Assembly: GCF_030158565.1 (NCBI RefSeq)
Contig: NZ_JAOASQ010000010.1
Location: forward strand, 19,255 to 83,254
Direction of reading: 5' to 3'
Origin: Limnohabitans sp.
GTDB lineage: Bacteria > Pseudomonadota > Gammaproteobacteria > Burkholderiales > Burkholderiaceae_C
DNA length: 64,000 nt
Within the stretch, counting starts at the first letter, position 1, and each line of letters opens with the position of its first letter. Shown here one piece after another: positions 1-8,974 of the stretch. A program made the translations under genes and the position numbers. The notes under the pieces are model-generated. The model had not been told where the DNA came from, did not search any database, and saw nothing but the letters and a program-made list of their open reading frames with translations.

Positions 1-2037
1 GCCCGTGGCATTGCCAACACCGAAAACCGCAAGGTCTGGGTGTTCTGTGGCGACGGCGAGATGGACGAAGTCGAATCGCTGGGCGCGATCGGCCTGGCCG
101 CACGCGAGAAGCTGGACAACCTGATTTTTGTCGTCAACTGCAACCTGCAGCGCCTGGATGGCCCGGTGCGCGGCAACGGCAAGATCGTGCAAGAACTCGA
201 AGGCGAGTTCCGTGGTTCCGGCTGGAACGTCATCAAGTGCCTGTGGGGCAGCGAGTGGGACGACCTGTTGGCCCGCGACAAGGACGGCGCGCTGCGCAAG
301 CTGATGATGGACACCCTGGATGGCGACTACCAGGCTTTCAAAGCCAACGATGGCGCGTATGTGCGCAAGCATTTCTTTGGCCGCGACCCCCGCACACTGG
401 AGATGGTGGCGCACCTCTCTGACAACGACATCTGGAACCTCAAGCGCGGTGGCCACGACCCTCAGAAGGTCTACGCCGCTTACCACAAGGCCGTCAACAC
501 CAAGGGCCAACCTACCGTGCTGCTGATCAAGACCGTCAAGGGCTTTGGCATGGGCAAGGCCGGTGAGGGCAAGAACACCGTCCACCAGACCAAGAAGCTG
601 ACGGACGAAGACATCAAGTACATGCGTGATCGCTTCAACCTGCCGATCCCCGACAGCGAGTTGCCCAACATCCCTTTCTACAAGCCGGCAGAAGACACGC
701 CCGAAATGCGTTACCTGCACGAGCGCCGCAAGGCGCTGGGTGGCTACCTGCCACACCGCCGCACCAAGGCCGAAGAAAATTTCACCGTGCCTTCGCTCGA
801 CACCTTCAAGGCCGTGATGGAGCCCACTGCCGAAGGCCGTGAAATCTCCACGACCCAAGCCTATGTGCGCTTCCTCACGCAGCTCTTGCGTGACCAGGCC
901 TTGGGCCCACGCGTCGTGCCCATCCTGGTGGACGAAGCCCGTACCTTCGGTATGGAAGGCCTGTTCCGCCAGATCGGTATCTACAACCCCGCAGGTCAAA
1001 ACTACACCCCGGTCGACAAAGACCAGGTCATGTACTACAAGGAAGACAAAGCCGGTCAGATCCTGCAAGAAGGCATCAACGAAGCCGGTGGCATGTCCAG
1101 CTGGATCGCTGCGGCCACCAGCTACTCGACCAGCAACCGCATCATGGTGCCGTTCTACGTGTACTACTCGATGTTCGGCTTCCAGCGCATTGGCGACCTG
1201 GCCTGGGCTGCGGGCGACATGCAAGCGCGCGGCTTCTTGCTGGGCGGCACATCGGGCCGCACCACGCTCAACGGCGAAGGCTTGCAGCACGAAGACGGTC
1301 ACAGCCACATCATGGCCAACACCATCCCCAACTGCGTGTCTTATGACCCCACCTTCGCACACGAAGTCGGCGTCATCCTGCACCACGGTTTGAAGCGCAT
1401 GGTCGAGAAGCAAGACAACGTCTTCTATTACCTGACGTTGCTGAACGAAAACTACGCCATGCCCGGCCTCACACCCGGCACCGAAGAGCAGATCATCAAG
1501 GGCATGTATTTGTGCAAGCCTGGTGCCGCTGGTGAAAAGCGCGTGCAATTGCTGGGTTCGGGCACCATCCTGCGCGAATCGATTGCCGCCCAAACCCTGC
1601 TGGCCACCGACTGGGGCATTCAGGCCGATGTGTGGAGCTGCCCAAGCTTCAACGAACTGACCCGCGACGGCCAGGACGCCGAGCGCTTCAACTTGCTGCA
1701 CCCGCTGGAAACACCCCGTGTGTCGTTTGTCGGTCAACAACTGGCCAAGCACAGCGGCCCCGTGGTGGCCTCGACCGACTACATGAAGGCCTATGCCGAG
1801 CAGATCCGTCCTTTCATTCCGAAAGACCGCACCTACAAAGTGCTGGGCACCGATGGTTTTGGCCGCTCCGACTTCCGCAGCAAGCTGCGCGAGCACTTCG
1901 AGGTCAACCGCCACTACATCGTGGTTGCGGCCCTGAAGGCGCTGAGCGAAGAGGGCAAAGTGCCCGTCGCTCAGGTGGCTGAGGCCATCAAGAAGTACGG
2001 CATCAAGACCGACAAGATCAACCCGCTGTACGCATAA
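1..2037 (+). CDS. aceE: Pyruvate dehydrogenase E1 component, homodimeric type (5' end missing)
   Basis: Thiamine-diphosphate-dependent E1 that decarboxylates pyruvate and transfers the acetyl group to the lipoyl arm of AceF. The frame is open from base 1, so about 220 N-terminal residues of the usual ~900 lie outside the window. The ThDP motif is visible: GDG at bases 49-57 followed by NCN at about 139-147, with the family signature NCNLQRLDGPVRGN. The C-terminal half contains the transketolase-like pyrimidine-binding and C-terminal domains, including GRTTLNGEGLQHEDGHSH near base 1255. The stop is followed after 15 bases by aceF, which is preceded by a GGGAG ribosome site, so the genes are co-transcribed. 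The long similarity to the AceE family is unmistakable. Confidence 0.97.
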   Translation, partial: ARGIANTENRKVWVFCGDGEMDEVESLGAIGLAAREKLDNLIFVVNCNLQRLDGPVRGNGKIVQELEGEFRGSGWNVIKCLWGSEWDDLLARDKDGALRKLMMDTLDGDYQAFKANDGAYVRKHFFGRDPRTLEMVAHLSDNDIWNLKRGGHDPQKVYAAYHKAVNTKGQPTVLLIKTVKGFGMGKAGEGKNTVHQTKKLTDEDIKYMRDRFNLPIPDSELPNIPFYKPAEDTPEMRYLHERRKALGGYLPHRRTKAEENFTVPSLDTFKAVMEPTAEGREISTTQAYVRFLTQLLRDQALGPRVVPILVDEARTFGMEGLFRQIGIYNPAGQNYTPVDKDQVMYYKEDKAGQILQEGINEAGGMSSWIAAATSYSTSNRIMVPFYVYYSMFGFQRIGDLAWAAGDMQARGFLLGGTSGRTTLNGEGLQHEDGHSHIMANTIPNCVSYDPTFAHEVGVILHHGLKRMVEKQDNVFYYLTLLNENYAMPGLTPGTEEQIIKGMYLCKPGAAGEKRVQLLGSGTILRESIAAQTLLATDWGIQADVWSCPSFNELTRDGQDAERFNLLHPLETPRVSFVGQQLAKHSGPVVASTDYMKAYAEQIRPFIPKDRTYKVLGTDGFGRSDFRSKLREHFEVNRHYIVVAALKALSEEGKVPVAQVAEAIKKYGIKTDKINPLYA

Positions 2038-2052
2038 ATTCGGGAGACACAC

Positions 2053-3777
2053 ATGGCATTGGTAGAAGTACAAGTCCCGGACATCGGGGATTTTGATGAA
2101 GTGACCGTCATCGAGTTGATGGTCAAAGTGGGCGACACCGTCAAAGCCGAGCAATCGCTGATCACGGTCGAGTCCGACAAAGCCTCGATGGAAATCCCGT
2201 CGAGCACGGCGGGCGTGGTCAAGGAAATGCGCGTGGCCCTGGGCGACAAGGTCAAGCAAGGCTCGATCGTGTTGGTGGTGGAGGCTGCTGGCGCGGCAGC
2301 TGCACCTGCCGTCGCTGCAAGCGTATCTCCCGTCACGGCGAGCGCCGCTCCTGTCACTGCAAGCGCCTCTCCCGTCATTGCGAGCGAAGCGAAGCAATCC
2401 AGTGGAGCGACCGCTGCCCCCGCTGCACAAGCCACAGGCCCTGTCGAAGTGCGCATTCCCGACATCGGCGACTTCAAAGACGTGGCCGTCATCGAAGTCA
2501 TGGTCAAGCCCGGCGACACCATCAAGGTCGAGCAATCGCTGATCACGGTCGAGTCCGACAAAGCCTCGATGGAAATCCCGTCCTCGGCTGCTGGCGTGCT
2601 CAAAGAGCTCAAAGTCAAAGTGGGCGACACGGTCAACATTGGTGACCTGCTGGCGGTGCTGGAGGGCACCGCTGCTGCTGCGCCTGTGGCATCTGCTGCT
2701 GTTGCTGCCCCCGCAGTGGCCGTGGCTTCAGCGCCTGTATTTGCACCTGCTGCAGCGCAAACGCCTGTGGCCGCTGCAGCCGCTGCCGTGGCAGCGCCCG
2801 CCCACGCCCCCGGTGGTGCCACGCTGGGCTTACCCCATGCGTCGCCCTCGGTGCGCAAGTTTGCCCGCGAGCTGGGTGTGCCGCTGGACGAAGTTAAAGG
2901 CTCCGGCCGCAAGGGCCGCATCACCACAGACGACGTGCAAGCCTTCACCAAGGCCATCATGTCGGGCGCTGCACAAACCAAGGCACAGGCTGCCAAGGCC
3001 CCTGCGCAAGGTTCGGGTGGCGGCGGCTCCGAGTTGGGCCTGATCCCCTGGCCCAAGGTGGACTTTGCCAAGTTCGGCCCGATCGAGCGCAAGGAAATGT
3101 CGCGCATCAAGAAGATCAGCGGCGCCAACCTCTTGCGCAACGCCGTGATGATCCCGGCCGTCACCAACCACGACGATGCCGACATCACCGACCTCGAAGC
3201 CTTCCGCGTCTCGACCAACAAAGAGAACGAGAAGAGCGGCGTCAAGGTCACCATGCTGGCCTTCCTGATCAAGGCCTGCGTGGCCGCGCTCAAGAAGTTC
3301 CCCGAGTTCAACAGTTCGTTGGACGCTGCATCAGACAATTCGGCGCTGATCTACAAACAGTACTACCACATCGGTTTTGCCGCCGACACGCCCAACGGCC
3401 TGGTGGTGCCTGTGATCAAGGACGCCGACAAAAAAGGTGTCCTGCAGATCAGCCAGGAAATGGGCGAGTTGGCCAAAAAGGCACGTGACGGCAAGCTCGG
3501 CCCCGCCGACATGTCGGGTGCGACCTTCACCATCTCCAGCCTGGGTGGCATCGGTGGCAAGTACTTCACGCCCATCATCAATGCGCCCGAAGTGGCCATT
3601 TTGGGCGTGTGCAAGAGCACCATGGAACCCGTCTGGGACGGCAAGGCCTTCCAGCCTCGCCTGATGCTGCCCCTGTCTTTGACATGGGACCACCGCGTCA
3701 TCGACGGCGCCGCAGCGGCACGCTTCAACGCGTTCCTGGGTCAAATCCTCAGCGACTTCCGTCGCGTGTTGCTCTAA
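2053..3777 (+). CDS. aceF: Pyruvate dehydrogenase E2, dihydrolipoamide acetyltransferase
   Basis: Core acetyltransferase of the pyruvate dehydrogenase complex, 574 residues. In order: lipoyl domain 1 (about 1-77, lipoyl Lys43 in [12 protein letters not shown]), an Ala/Pro/Val-rich linker, lipoyl domain 2 (about 129-205, Lys170), a second Ala-rich linker, a peripheral subunit-binding domain (about 262-299, SVRKFARELGV...GRKGRITTDD) and the catalytic domain with DHRVIDG near the end (His547, Asp551). The two lipoyl domains are nearly identical around the lysine. The first linker, residues about 86-117, is built from a 21-base repeat ladder that ends in a palindromic element encoding VIASEAKQSS (see the repeat entry). 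Start ATG has GGGAG upstream. lpdA follows after 9 bases. Confidence 0.97.
   Translation: MALVEVQVPDIGDFDEVTVIELMVKVGDTVKAEQSLITVESDKASMEIPSSTAGVVKEMRVALGDKVKQGSIVLVVEAAGAAAAPAVAASVSPVTASAAPVTASASPVIASEAKQSSGATAAPAAQATGPVEVRIPDIGDFKDVAVIEVMVKPGDTIKVEQSLITVESDKASMEIPSSAAGVLKELKVKVGDTVNIGDLLAVLEGTAAAAPVASAAVAAPAVAVASAPVFAPAAAQTPVAAAAAAVAAPAHAPGGATLGLPHASPSVRKFARELGVPLDEVKGSGRKGRITTDDVQAFTKAIMSGAAQTKAQAAKAPAQGSGGGGSELGLIPWPKVDFAKFGPIERKEMSRIKKISGANLLRNAVMIPAVTNHDDADITDLEAFRVSTNKENEKSGVKVTMLAFLIKACVAALKKFPEFNSSLDAASDNSALIYKQYYHIGFAADTPNGLVVPVIKDADKKGVLQISQEMGELAKKARDGKLGPADMSGATFTISSLGGIGGKYFTPIINAPEVAILGVCKSTMEPVWDGKAFQPRLMLPLSLTWDHRVIDGAAAARFNAFLGQILSDFRRVLL
2307..2403 (+). repeat. In-frame 21-base repeat ladder ending in a palindromic element, inside aceF
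   Basis: Four consecutive 21-base units can be aligned: 2307-2327, 2328-2348, 2349-2369 and 2370-2390. Their shared core is (C/T)CCGTCA-TGC-AGCG. The last unit runs on into GAAGCAATCCAG, giving the palindromic form ATTGC...GCAAT at 2377-2398. From memory this last unit resembles a widespread intergenic palindrome (CATTGCGAGCGAAGCGAAGCAA), encoding VIASEAKQSS in this frame. A 21-base period keeps the aceF reading frame, so the ladder simply lengthens the flexible linker between lipoyl domains. Confidence 0.75.
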
Positions 3778-3786
3778 GGACTTGAT

Positions 3787-5646
3787 ATGGCAATGATTGA
3801 TATCCAAGTTCCAGACATCGGCGACTTCGACGAAGTGGCCGTGATCGAGTTGCTGGTCAAACCCGGCGACACCGTCAAGGCCGAGCAATCGCTCATCACC
3901 GTCGAGTCCGACAAGGCCTCGATGGAAATCCCGTCCTCCCACGCTGGCGTTGTGAAGGAACTCAAAGTCAAGCTCGGCGACAAGGTCAAGCAAGGCTCTG
4001 TCGTGTTGGTGCTCGAAGGCGAGGGCGCTGCTGCGTCTGCCGCCTCAGCACCCGCTGCTGCATCTACACCGGCATCTACACCCACGTCGGCACCGACCGC
4101 TTCAGCCGCAGCGCCTGCGGTGGCTGCAGGTCCCGCACCCGTGGCTTCGAGCTTCGGTGGCTCTGCCGACATCGAGTGCGATGTGCTCGTGTTGGGCGGT
4201 GGCCCAGGCGGCTATTCGGCAGCCTTCCGCGCGGCCGACCTCGGCTTGAACGTCGTCATCGTTGAGCGCTACGCCACCTTGGGCGGTGTGTGTTTGAACG
4301 TGGGTTGCATTCCATCCAAAGCCTTGCTGCACGTCGCAGCCGTCATGGACGAAGTCAGCCACATGGCCGACTTGGGTGTGGACTTCGGTGCACCCGTGGT
4401 CAACATCGACAAGCTGCGCGGCCACAAAGAAAAAGTCATCGGCAAACTCACCGGCGGCTTGGCTGCCATGGCCAAGATGCGCAAGGTCACCACCGTGCGC
4501 GGCTTGGGCCAATTCGTGGGTGCCAACCACCTTGAAGTGTCCGAGACCACTGGCACCGCGCAAGAACAAAACGGCAGCAAAAAAGTGATCGCCTTCAAGA
4601 AGGCCATCATCGCCGCAGGCTCACAAGCCGTGCGTTTGCCTTTCATGCCCAACGACCCCCGCGTGGTTGACAGCACAGGCGCTTTGGAACTCAAAGAAGT
4701 GCCCAAGCGCATGCTCATCTTGGGCGGCGGCATCATCGGTCTGGAGATGGGCACGGTTTACAGCACGCTGGGCGCACGCCTGGACGTGGTGGAAATGATG
4801 GACGGCCTCATGCAAGGCGCTGACCGCGACTTGGTCAAGATCTGGCAAAAGATGAACGCCAAGCGCTTTGACAACATCATGCTCAAGACCAAGACCGTGT
4901 CCGCACGCGCCTTGCCCGAAGGCATTGAAGTCACGTTTGCACCGGCAGAAGAGGGCGGCACAGCCCCCGCGCCGCAGGTGTACGACCTCGTGTTGCAAGC
5001 CGTGGGCCGCACGCCCAATGGCAAAAAACTCGCTGCTGAAAAAGCAGGCGTGGCGGTGACCGACCGAGGCTTTATCAACGTCGACATCCAAATGCGCACC
5101 AACGTGCCGCACATCTTTGCCATTGGCGACATCGTGGGCCAGCCCATGTTGGCGCACAAGGCGGTGCACGAAGCACATGTGGCGGCTGAAGTCATCGCGG
5201 GCGAGTTGCAAGGCAACAAAGAACTCGCTGCCGCTGCTTTCAACGCCCGCGTCATCCCCAGCGTCGCCTACACCGACCCCGAAGTGGCTTGGGTGGGCTT
5301 GACCGAAGACCAAGCCAAAGCGCAAGGCATCAAGGTGAAAAAGGGCTTGTTCCCCTGGACCGCCTCGGGCCGCGCCATTGCCAACGGCCGCGACGAAGGC
5401 GTGACCAAACTGCTGTTTGACGATTCACCCGAGGCCCACGGCCACGGCAAGATCTTGGGCGGCGGCATGGTGGGCACGCATGCGGGCGACATGATTGGCG
5501 AGATCGCTCTGGCCATCGAAATGGGCGCAGACGCTGTGGACATCGGCAAAACCATCCACCCACACCCCACGCTGGGCGAGAGCATCGGCATGGCGGCGGA
5601 GGTGGCACACGGCAGTTGCACGGACTTGCCGCCTGGCAAGAAGTAA
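3787..5646 (+). CDS. lpdA: Dihydrolipoamide dehydrogenase (E3) with N-terminal lipoyl domain, pyruvate dehydrogenase type
   Basis: FAD flavoenzyme that reoxidises dihydrolipoyl groups with NAD+. At 619 residues it is about 145 longer than a plain E3 because it carries its own lipoyl domain (about 1-78, lipoyl Lys43 in [12 protein letters not shown]) and an Ala/Pro/Thr-rich linker (79-128). The E3 part shows the FAD-binding GGGPGG (137-142), the redox pair in CLNVGC (Cys169 and Cys174), the NAD-binding [10 protein letters not shown] and the catalytic HPHPTLGES (His593, Glu598). This lipoyl-E3 design is known from pyruvate dehydrogenase operons of Burkholderiales and Neisseria. It ends the aceE-aceF-lpdA operon and is followed by a terminator. 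A second E3 without lipoyl domain lies in the sucAB operon. Confidence 0.96.
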   Translation: MAMIDIQVPDIGDFDEVAVIELLVKPGDTVKAEQSLITVESDKASMEIPSSHAGVVKELKVKLGDKVKQGSVVLVLEGEGAAASAASAPAAASTPASTPTSAPTASAAAPAVAAGPAPVASSFGGSADIECDVLVLGGGPGGYSAAFRAADLGLNVVIVERYATLGGVCLNVGCIPSKALLHVAAVMDEVSHMADLGVDFGAPVVNIDKLRGHKEKVIGKLTGGLAAMAKMRKVTTVRGLGQFVGANHLEVSETTGTAQEQNGSKKVIAFKKAIIAAGSQAVRLPFMPNDPRVVDSTGALELKEVPKRMLILGGGIIGLEMGTVYSTLGARLDVVEMMDGLMQGADRDLVKIWQKMNAKRFDNIMLKTKTVSARALPEGIEVTFAPAEEGGTAPAPQVYDLVLQAVGRTPNGKKLAAEKAGVAVTDRGFINVDIQMRTNVPHIFAIGDIVGQPMLAHKAVHEAHVAAEVIAGELQGNKELAAAAFNARVIPSVAYTDPEVAWVGLTEDQAKAQGIKVKKGLFPWTASGRAIANGRDEGVTKLLFDDSPEAHGHGKILGGGMVGTHAGDMIGEIALAIEMGADAVDIGKTIHPHPTLGESIGMAAEVAHGSCTDLPPGKK

Positions 5647-5665
5647 ACGCTTCAAGCCCCAACTG

Positions 5666-5701
5666 AAAAGCCGCCAACCTGAAAGGGTTGGCGGCTTTTT
5701 C
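5666..5701 (+). terminator. Rho-independent terminator of the aceEF-lpdA operon
   Basis: Perfect 14-base stem AAAAGCCGCCAACC / GGTTGGCGGCTTTT with a 6-base loop and a terminal T run, 20 bases after the lpdA stop. The A/T ends also make it usable from the opposite strand for the convergent aldolase-like gene. Confidence 0.92.
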
Positions 5702-5753
5702 ACATCAGGCCTTGAAAGCAGGGCAGCCTAGTTCAGCGGCCCATTTTTTTGAA

Positions 5754-6536
5754 TCAATCGGCATAACCCGGGTTCACCCGGTCAATCACCCGCATCATGG
5801 CTTCAAAAAAAAGGCGCTCGCGTTCGCTGCGGGGGTGGCGGTCTTGCGGGCTGGGGTTTTTGATGCGCTGGATGACCGATTCGGTCAGCACGTTCAGGGG
5901 CTGGCCTGTGCCCATGGCCAGCACTTGGGTGCGGCAGGCTTTTTCGAGTTTGTAAAGCCTGCGGTAGGCTTGTGCCACGGTATCGCCAACCGTCATCACG
6001 CCATGGTTTTTCATGAAGAGGACGGTTTTGCCGCCGCTCATCAGCTGCGACAAGCGTTCGCCCTCGGACAATTCTGCGGCCAGCCCGGTGTAGTGGTCAT
6101 CGTAGGCGATGACGCCGTCAAAAAAGGCGGCGGTTTGGGTGGCGGGCAGCAAGCGGTTGGCTTTGAGCATGTTCAAAGCCAGTGCCCAGGGCTGGTGGGT
6201 GTGCAGCACCACTTTGGCACCCGTGAGGCGGTGCACCGGGGCGTGGATCGATTGCGCCGACAGCTCGACCACGCCCGTGCCTTCCAGCGTTTCGCCCGCT
6301 TCGTTGAAAACCATCATGGTGCTGGCTTTGGCTTCAGACCAGTGCACGCCAAAGGGCGAGATCAGGTACTGGTCTTCACGCCCAGGCACCATGACGGTGA
6401 AATGGTTGTCGATGCCTTCGTCAAAGTCGTGCAGCACCGCCAAACGCAAAGCGGCGGCCAAGTGCACCTTGGCTTGCCAAACGGGGTCGTCTTGGCTGTG
6501 TGATGTGGCGTTTGCTGAGGTTGATGCGGACGACAT
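5754..6536 (-). CDS. Class II aldolase/adducin-family protein
   Basis: A 260-residue member of the zinc-dependent class II aldolase/epimerase/adducin fold (fuculose-phosphate aldolase, ribulose-phosphate epimerase relatives). Metal-ligand candidates are His112 and His114 in VVLHTHQPWAL and His178 in FMKNHGVMT, spaced as in the family. The short, low-complexity Ser/Thr-rich N-terminus before about residue 17 is typical of the adducin-like subgroup. The ATG at 6536 is preferred over an upstream ATG at 6578 because AAAGAG lies about 8 bases upstream. The substrate cannot be read from sequence. It stands alone, convergent with the pyruvate dehydrogenase operon. Confidence 0.82.
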   Translation of the reverse strand: MSSASTSANATSHSQDDPVWQAKVHLAAALRLAVLHDFDEGIDNHFTVMVPGREDQYLISPFGVHWSEAKASTMMVFNEAGETLEGTGVVELSAQSIHAPVHRLTGAKVVLHTHQPWALALNMLKANRLLPATQTAAFFDGVIAYDDHYTGLAAELSEGERLSQLMSGGKTVLFMKNHGVMTVGDTVAQAYRRLYKLEKACRTQVLAMGTGQPLNVLTESVIQRIKNPSPQDRHPRSERERLFFEAMMRVIDRVNPGYAD

Positions 6537-6634
6537 GGGTGCTCTTTCGATGAGGGATCTGGACTGCACTTTATGCATGTACGGTCTGCAGAACTGTCAC
6601 GTGTGCGGCAAAAGGATACGCGCCGAAAAGCTGC

Positions 6635-7534
6635 TCAATGCGCCCCGAGGTAACACCCCTCAGCCCGCTCCCCATCCGATTCATCACCTTCTTCGCTGCA
6701 CAGCGCCGCAATCAAGGCTTGGTCCACCACCTGGCCGGGCAGCAGCAGCTCTTCATTCGTCCAGCGCTTGACCAAGTGGCCATTGGCCACGCCGCCGGTG
6801 TGGGGGGCTTGGTAGGCGCGGCGGTGTTGCATGGTGATGCCGCTGTTGGCGTTGGCAATGAAGCGGCTTTCGCCCAAGGCCCAAGGTTCAAAGTAGGCGT
6901 TGGCGGCGGCATCGACTTGGCGGAAGTAGCTGCGTGCGCCTTCGGCGTTGAGCTTTTTGCGCACGGTGCGCGTGATGAGGCCTTGCAAGTGGTCGAGCGC
7001 GGCGTCGTCCATCTGGTCCAGTGTTTCGCGGCGCATGTCTTGCCCAGCGAGTGCCGCGTTGGCAGCCAGCTCCGTGGGCAGCACCTGCACCATGGCTTTG
7101 ACCACATCGCGGTGCGGTGCCACGGCGGTGGCCACGCCGCGTGTTTGCGGCTGGATGGGGCAGCGAATTTCCACAAAGCGCGGCTTGACGGGGCCGGTGC
7201 AGCCGTCGTGGTGGTAGTACTCGCCTTGGCTCAGCCGCCCTTTGCTGGAGCGCCCGCGCACGTCGCGGTAGGTGGGGTGCTCTGTGTGTGTATTCAGGCA
7301 CACCACCAAGCCGGTGGCATCCACCAATTGGTAAAAGGCTTCGCGCCATTCGGGCAAGAGCAGTTGCTCGTGCAGGTAGTCGCAGGGCGCTGTGCCTTCT
7401 TGGCCGACTTCACCTTCGATCACCAACACAAACGGCTTGGGCCTGCGCACGCGCCACAAGGCGTTGGCAAAGTCCAGCACTGTGTTGGTGGTTTCTGGGG
7501 GTGTGTCGGCACATGGGGCCGTGGCTTCGGACAT
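6635..7534 (-). CDS. Probable Fe(II)/2-oxoglutarate dioxygenase (TauD/TfdA-like), otherwise uncharacterised
   Basis: A 299-residue protein that I do not recognise as a named enzyme. Two features suggest the TauD/TfdA fold: YYHHDGCTGP places a His-x-Asp facial triad candidate at His108/Asp110, and near the C-terminus MQHRRAY (His237) followed by VKRW (Arg257) resembles the distal His and the 2-oxoglutarate-binding Arg. The spacing is plausible but the segment between contains much that does not match. The start ATG 7534 (MSEATAP) is chosen because the upstream extension to 7693 runs through the divergent promoter region and lacks protein-like composition; no strong ribosome site is seen. It is divergent from the operon starting at 7681. 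Confidence 0.5.
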   Translation of the reverse strand: MSEATAPCADTPPETTNTVLDFANALWRVRRPKPFVLVIEGEVGQEGTAPCDYLHEQLLLPEWREAFYQLVDATGLVVCLNTHTEHPTYRDVRGRSSKGRLSQGEYYHHDGCTGPVKPRFVEIRCPIQPQTRGVATAVAPHRDVVKAMVQVLPTELAANAALAGQDMRRETLDQMDDAALDHLQGLITRTVRKKLNAEGARSYFRQVDAAANAYFEPWALGESRFIANANSGITMQHRRAYQAPHTGGVANGHLVKRWTNEELLLPGQVVDQALIAALCSEEGDESDGERAEGCYLGAH

Positions 7535-7680
7535 GGTGGAAATTCGGTTGTGGTTGGGCTCGAACAGCGATCCCAGGACCGGGCCAATTTTAGGGCTTCG
7601 CAGGGGTGTCTTCTGCAGGACTGATCCTGTGCTGGGCGCATGAAAGAATGATCTCAAACACCCCAACACGGAGACAAATG

Positions 7681-7986
7681 ATGCTTTTTGCATTCATCTT
7701 GATCGATAAACCCGACTCGTCCGCGCTGCGCCAGCGCGTTCGGCCCGAGCACAAGGCTTATTTGGCGGCCGCAGCTGAGCGCATCGCGTTTGCAGGGCCG
7801 TTCACCCACGACGATGGCAGCACCATGTTGGGCAGTTTGTTGGTGATGGATTTCCCCAGCCGCGATGCGGCGCATGCGTGGCTGGCCGATGAGCCGTTCA
7901 CCCGAGCCGGTTTGTATGGCAGCGCATCGGTGCAGGCCTTTGTGAACCTATGGCCCCAAAAAATGGGCTTTCCGCCCGCAGCATGA
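7681..7986 (+). CDS. YciI-like protein
   Basis: A 101-residue small alpha/beta protein of the YciI family (ferredoxin-like fold, related to muconolactone isomerase). Family features include MLFAFILIDKPD at the N-terminus, RPEHKAYL, the G-PF---DG segment (AGPFTHDDGSTMLGS) and DPF-like DEPFTRAGL. Two ATG codons are adjacent (7678, 7681); the second has better spacing from GGAGA at 7671-7675. First gene of a five-gene + strand operon with 12-37 base gaps. YciI proteins often sit beside catabolic genes, but the exact reaction is unknown. Confidence 0.82.
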   Translation: MLFAFILIDKPDSSALRQRVRPEHKAYLAAAAERIAFAGPFTHDDGSTMLGSLLVMDFPSRDAAHAWLADEPFTRAGLYGSASVQAFVNLWPQKMGFPPAA

Positions 7987-7998
7987 AGGACATACGCC

Positions 7999-8301
7999 AT
8001 GATCAAACACATTGTGATGTGGAACGTGCGCGGCGACTCAGCCGAAGAGCGCCTGGGGGCTGTGAATCAGATTCAGCGCAGCTTTGAGAGTTTGCGAGGC
8101 CGTATCCCTGGTTTGCTGCACCTGGAAATCGGGGTGGACAGCAGCCGCATCGACTACGCCTGCGATGTGGTGCTTTACAGCGAGTTTGACAGCCAGGCCT
8201 CGCTGGATGCCTATGCCAGTCACCCAGAGCACACGCGTGTGAAGAATGAGGTGGCAGATTTGCGCATTGCGCGCCACCAAGTGGACTACACCCCCAATTG
8301 A
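7999..8301 (+). CDS. Dabb (stress-responsive A/B barrel) domain protein
   Basis: A 100-residue protein matching the Dabb family, a dimeric ferredoxin-like barrel: MIKHIVMWNV at the start, a central helix, IPGLLHLEIGVD, YDVVLYSEFDS-like ACDVVLYSEFDSQASLDAYASHPEH and a C-terminal VDYTPN. Relatives include plant stress proteins and polyketide cyclases acting on aromatic or polyketide intermediates. Starts 12 bases after the YciI-like gene with AAGGAC upstream, so it is probably translated from the same message. Function here is unknown; the context suggests catabolism of a cyclic or aromatic compound. Confidence 0.87.
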   Translation: MIKHIVMWNVRGDSAEERLGAVNQIQRSFESLRGRIPGLLHLEIGVDSSRIDYACDVVLYSEFDSQASLDAYASHPEHTRVKNEVADLRIARHQVDYTPN

Positions 8302-8319
8302 TTGATCAGGAGACAAGAG

Positions 8320-8937
8320 ATGAGCCCAGCATTGAACGACGAGTTGTTGATCCGCCAAATGGTCGAGCGTTGGGCCGTATGGCGCGACGCCGGCGATTGG
8401 GACCGCTTTGCCACCGTGTGGCACCCCGAGGGTGTGATGATGGCCACCTGGTTTCAGGGGCCGTTCAGCGAATTCATCCGCGTGACCCAAGAAGGTTGGG
8501 CCAAGGGCGTGAGCATCCTGCACTTTCTGGGCGGCTCTGCCGTCGAGGTCGCGGGTGACCGGGCCATTGCCCAGACCAAGATGACCATTTCGCAGCGCGG
8601 CATGGTGGAGGGCGAAAACGGCCCCGTGCTGTGCGATGTGGTTTGCACAGGGCGGTTTTACGATTTCGTGACCCGTCACAACGGCGAGTGGAAGTTGCTG
8701 CACCGCCAACCGATCTACGAAAAAGACCGCATTGATCCGGTGGACTCCACGGCTGTGCTCAAGCTTGACACAGCGGCACTGGCCACCTTCCCGGAGGGTT
8801 ATCGCCATCTGGCCTATATCCAGACGCGCATTGGTTACACGGTCAAGATGGACATGCCCATGCTCAAGGGCCCGGTGGTCGATGAGCTGTACAAGCGCGG
8901 CGCACGCTGGCTCGCTGGTGGCGCACTGGAGCGCTGA
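8320..8937 (+). CDS. SnoaL/NTF2-fold protein
   Basis: A 205-residue protein whose first ~140 residues look like an NTF2/SnoaL-like fold: LLIRQMVERWAVWRDAGDWDRFATVWHPEGVM, then a strand-rich part with VVCTGRFYDFVTRHNGEWKLLHRQPIYEKDRIDPV. Such proteins include ring-hydroxylating dioxygenase beta subunits, dehydratases and isomerases. The C-terminal ~60 residues (GYRHLAYIQTRIGYTVKMD...) extend beyond a minimal SnoaL domain. Start ATG 8320 is supported by AGGAGA nine bases upstream rather than an in-frame ATG at 8302. Third gene of the operon. Confidence 0.8.
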   Translation: MSPALNDELLIRQMVERWAVWRDAGDWDRFATVWHPEGVMMATWFQGPFSEFIRVTQEGWAKGVSILHFLGGSAVEVAGDRAIAQTKMTISQRGMVEGENGPVLCDVVCTGRFYDFVTRHNGEWKLLHRQPIYEKDRIDPVDSTAVLKLDTAALATFPEGYRHLAYIQTRIGYTVKMDMPMLKGPVVDELYKRGARWLAGGALER

Positions 8938-8974
8938 GTTCAAAAAATCGCATTCATTTTGTGAGGTGAATTCC

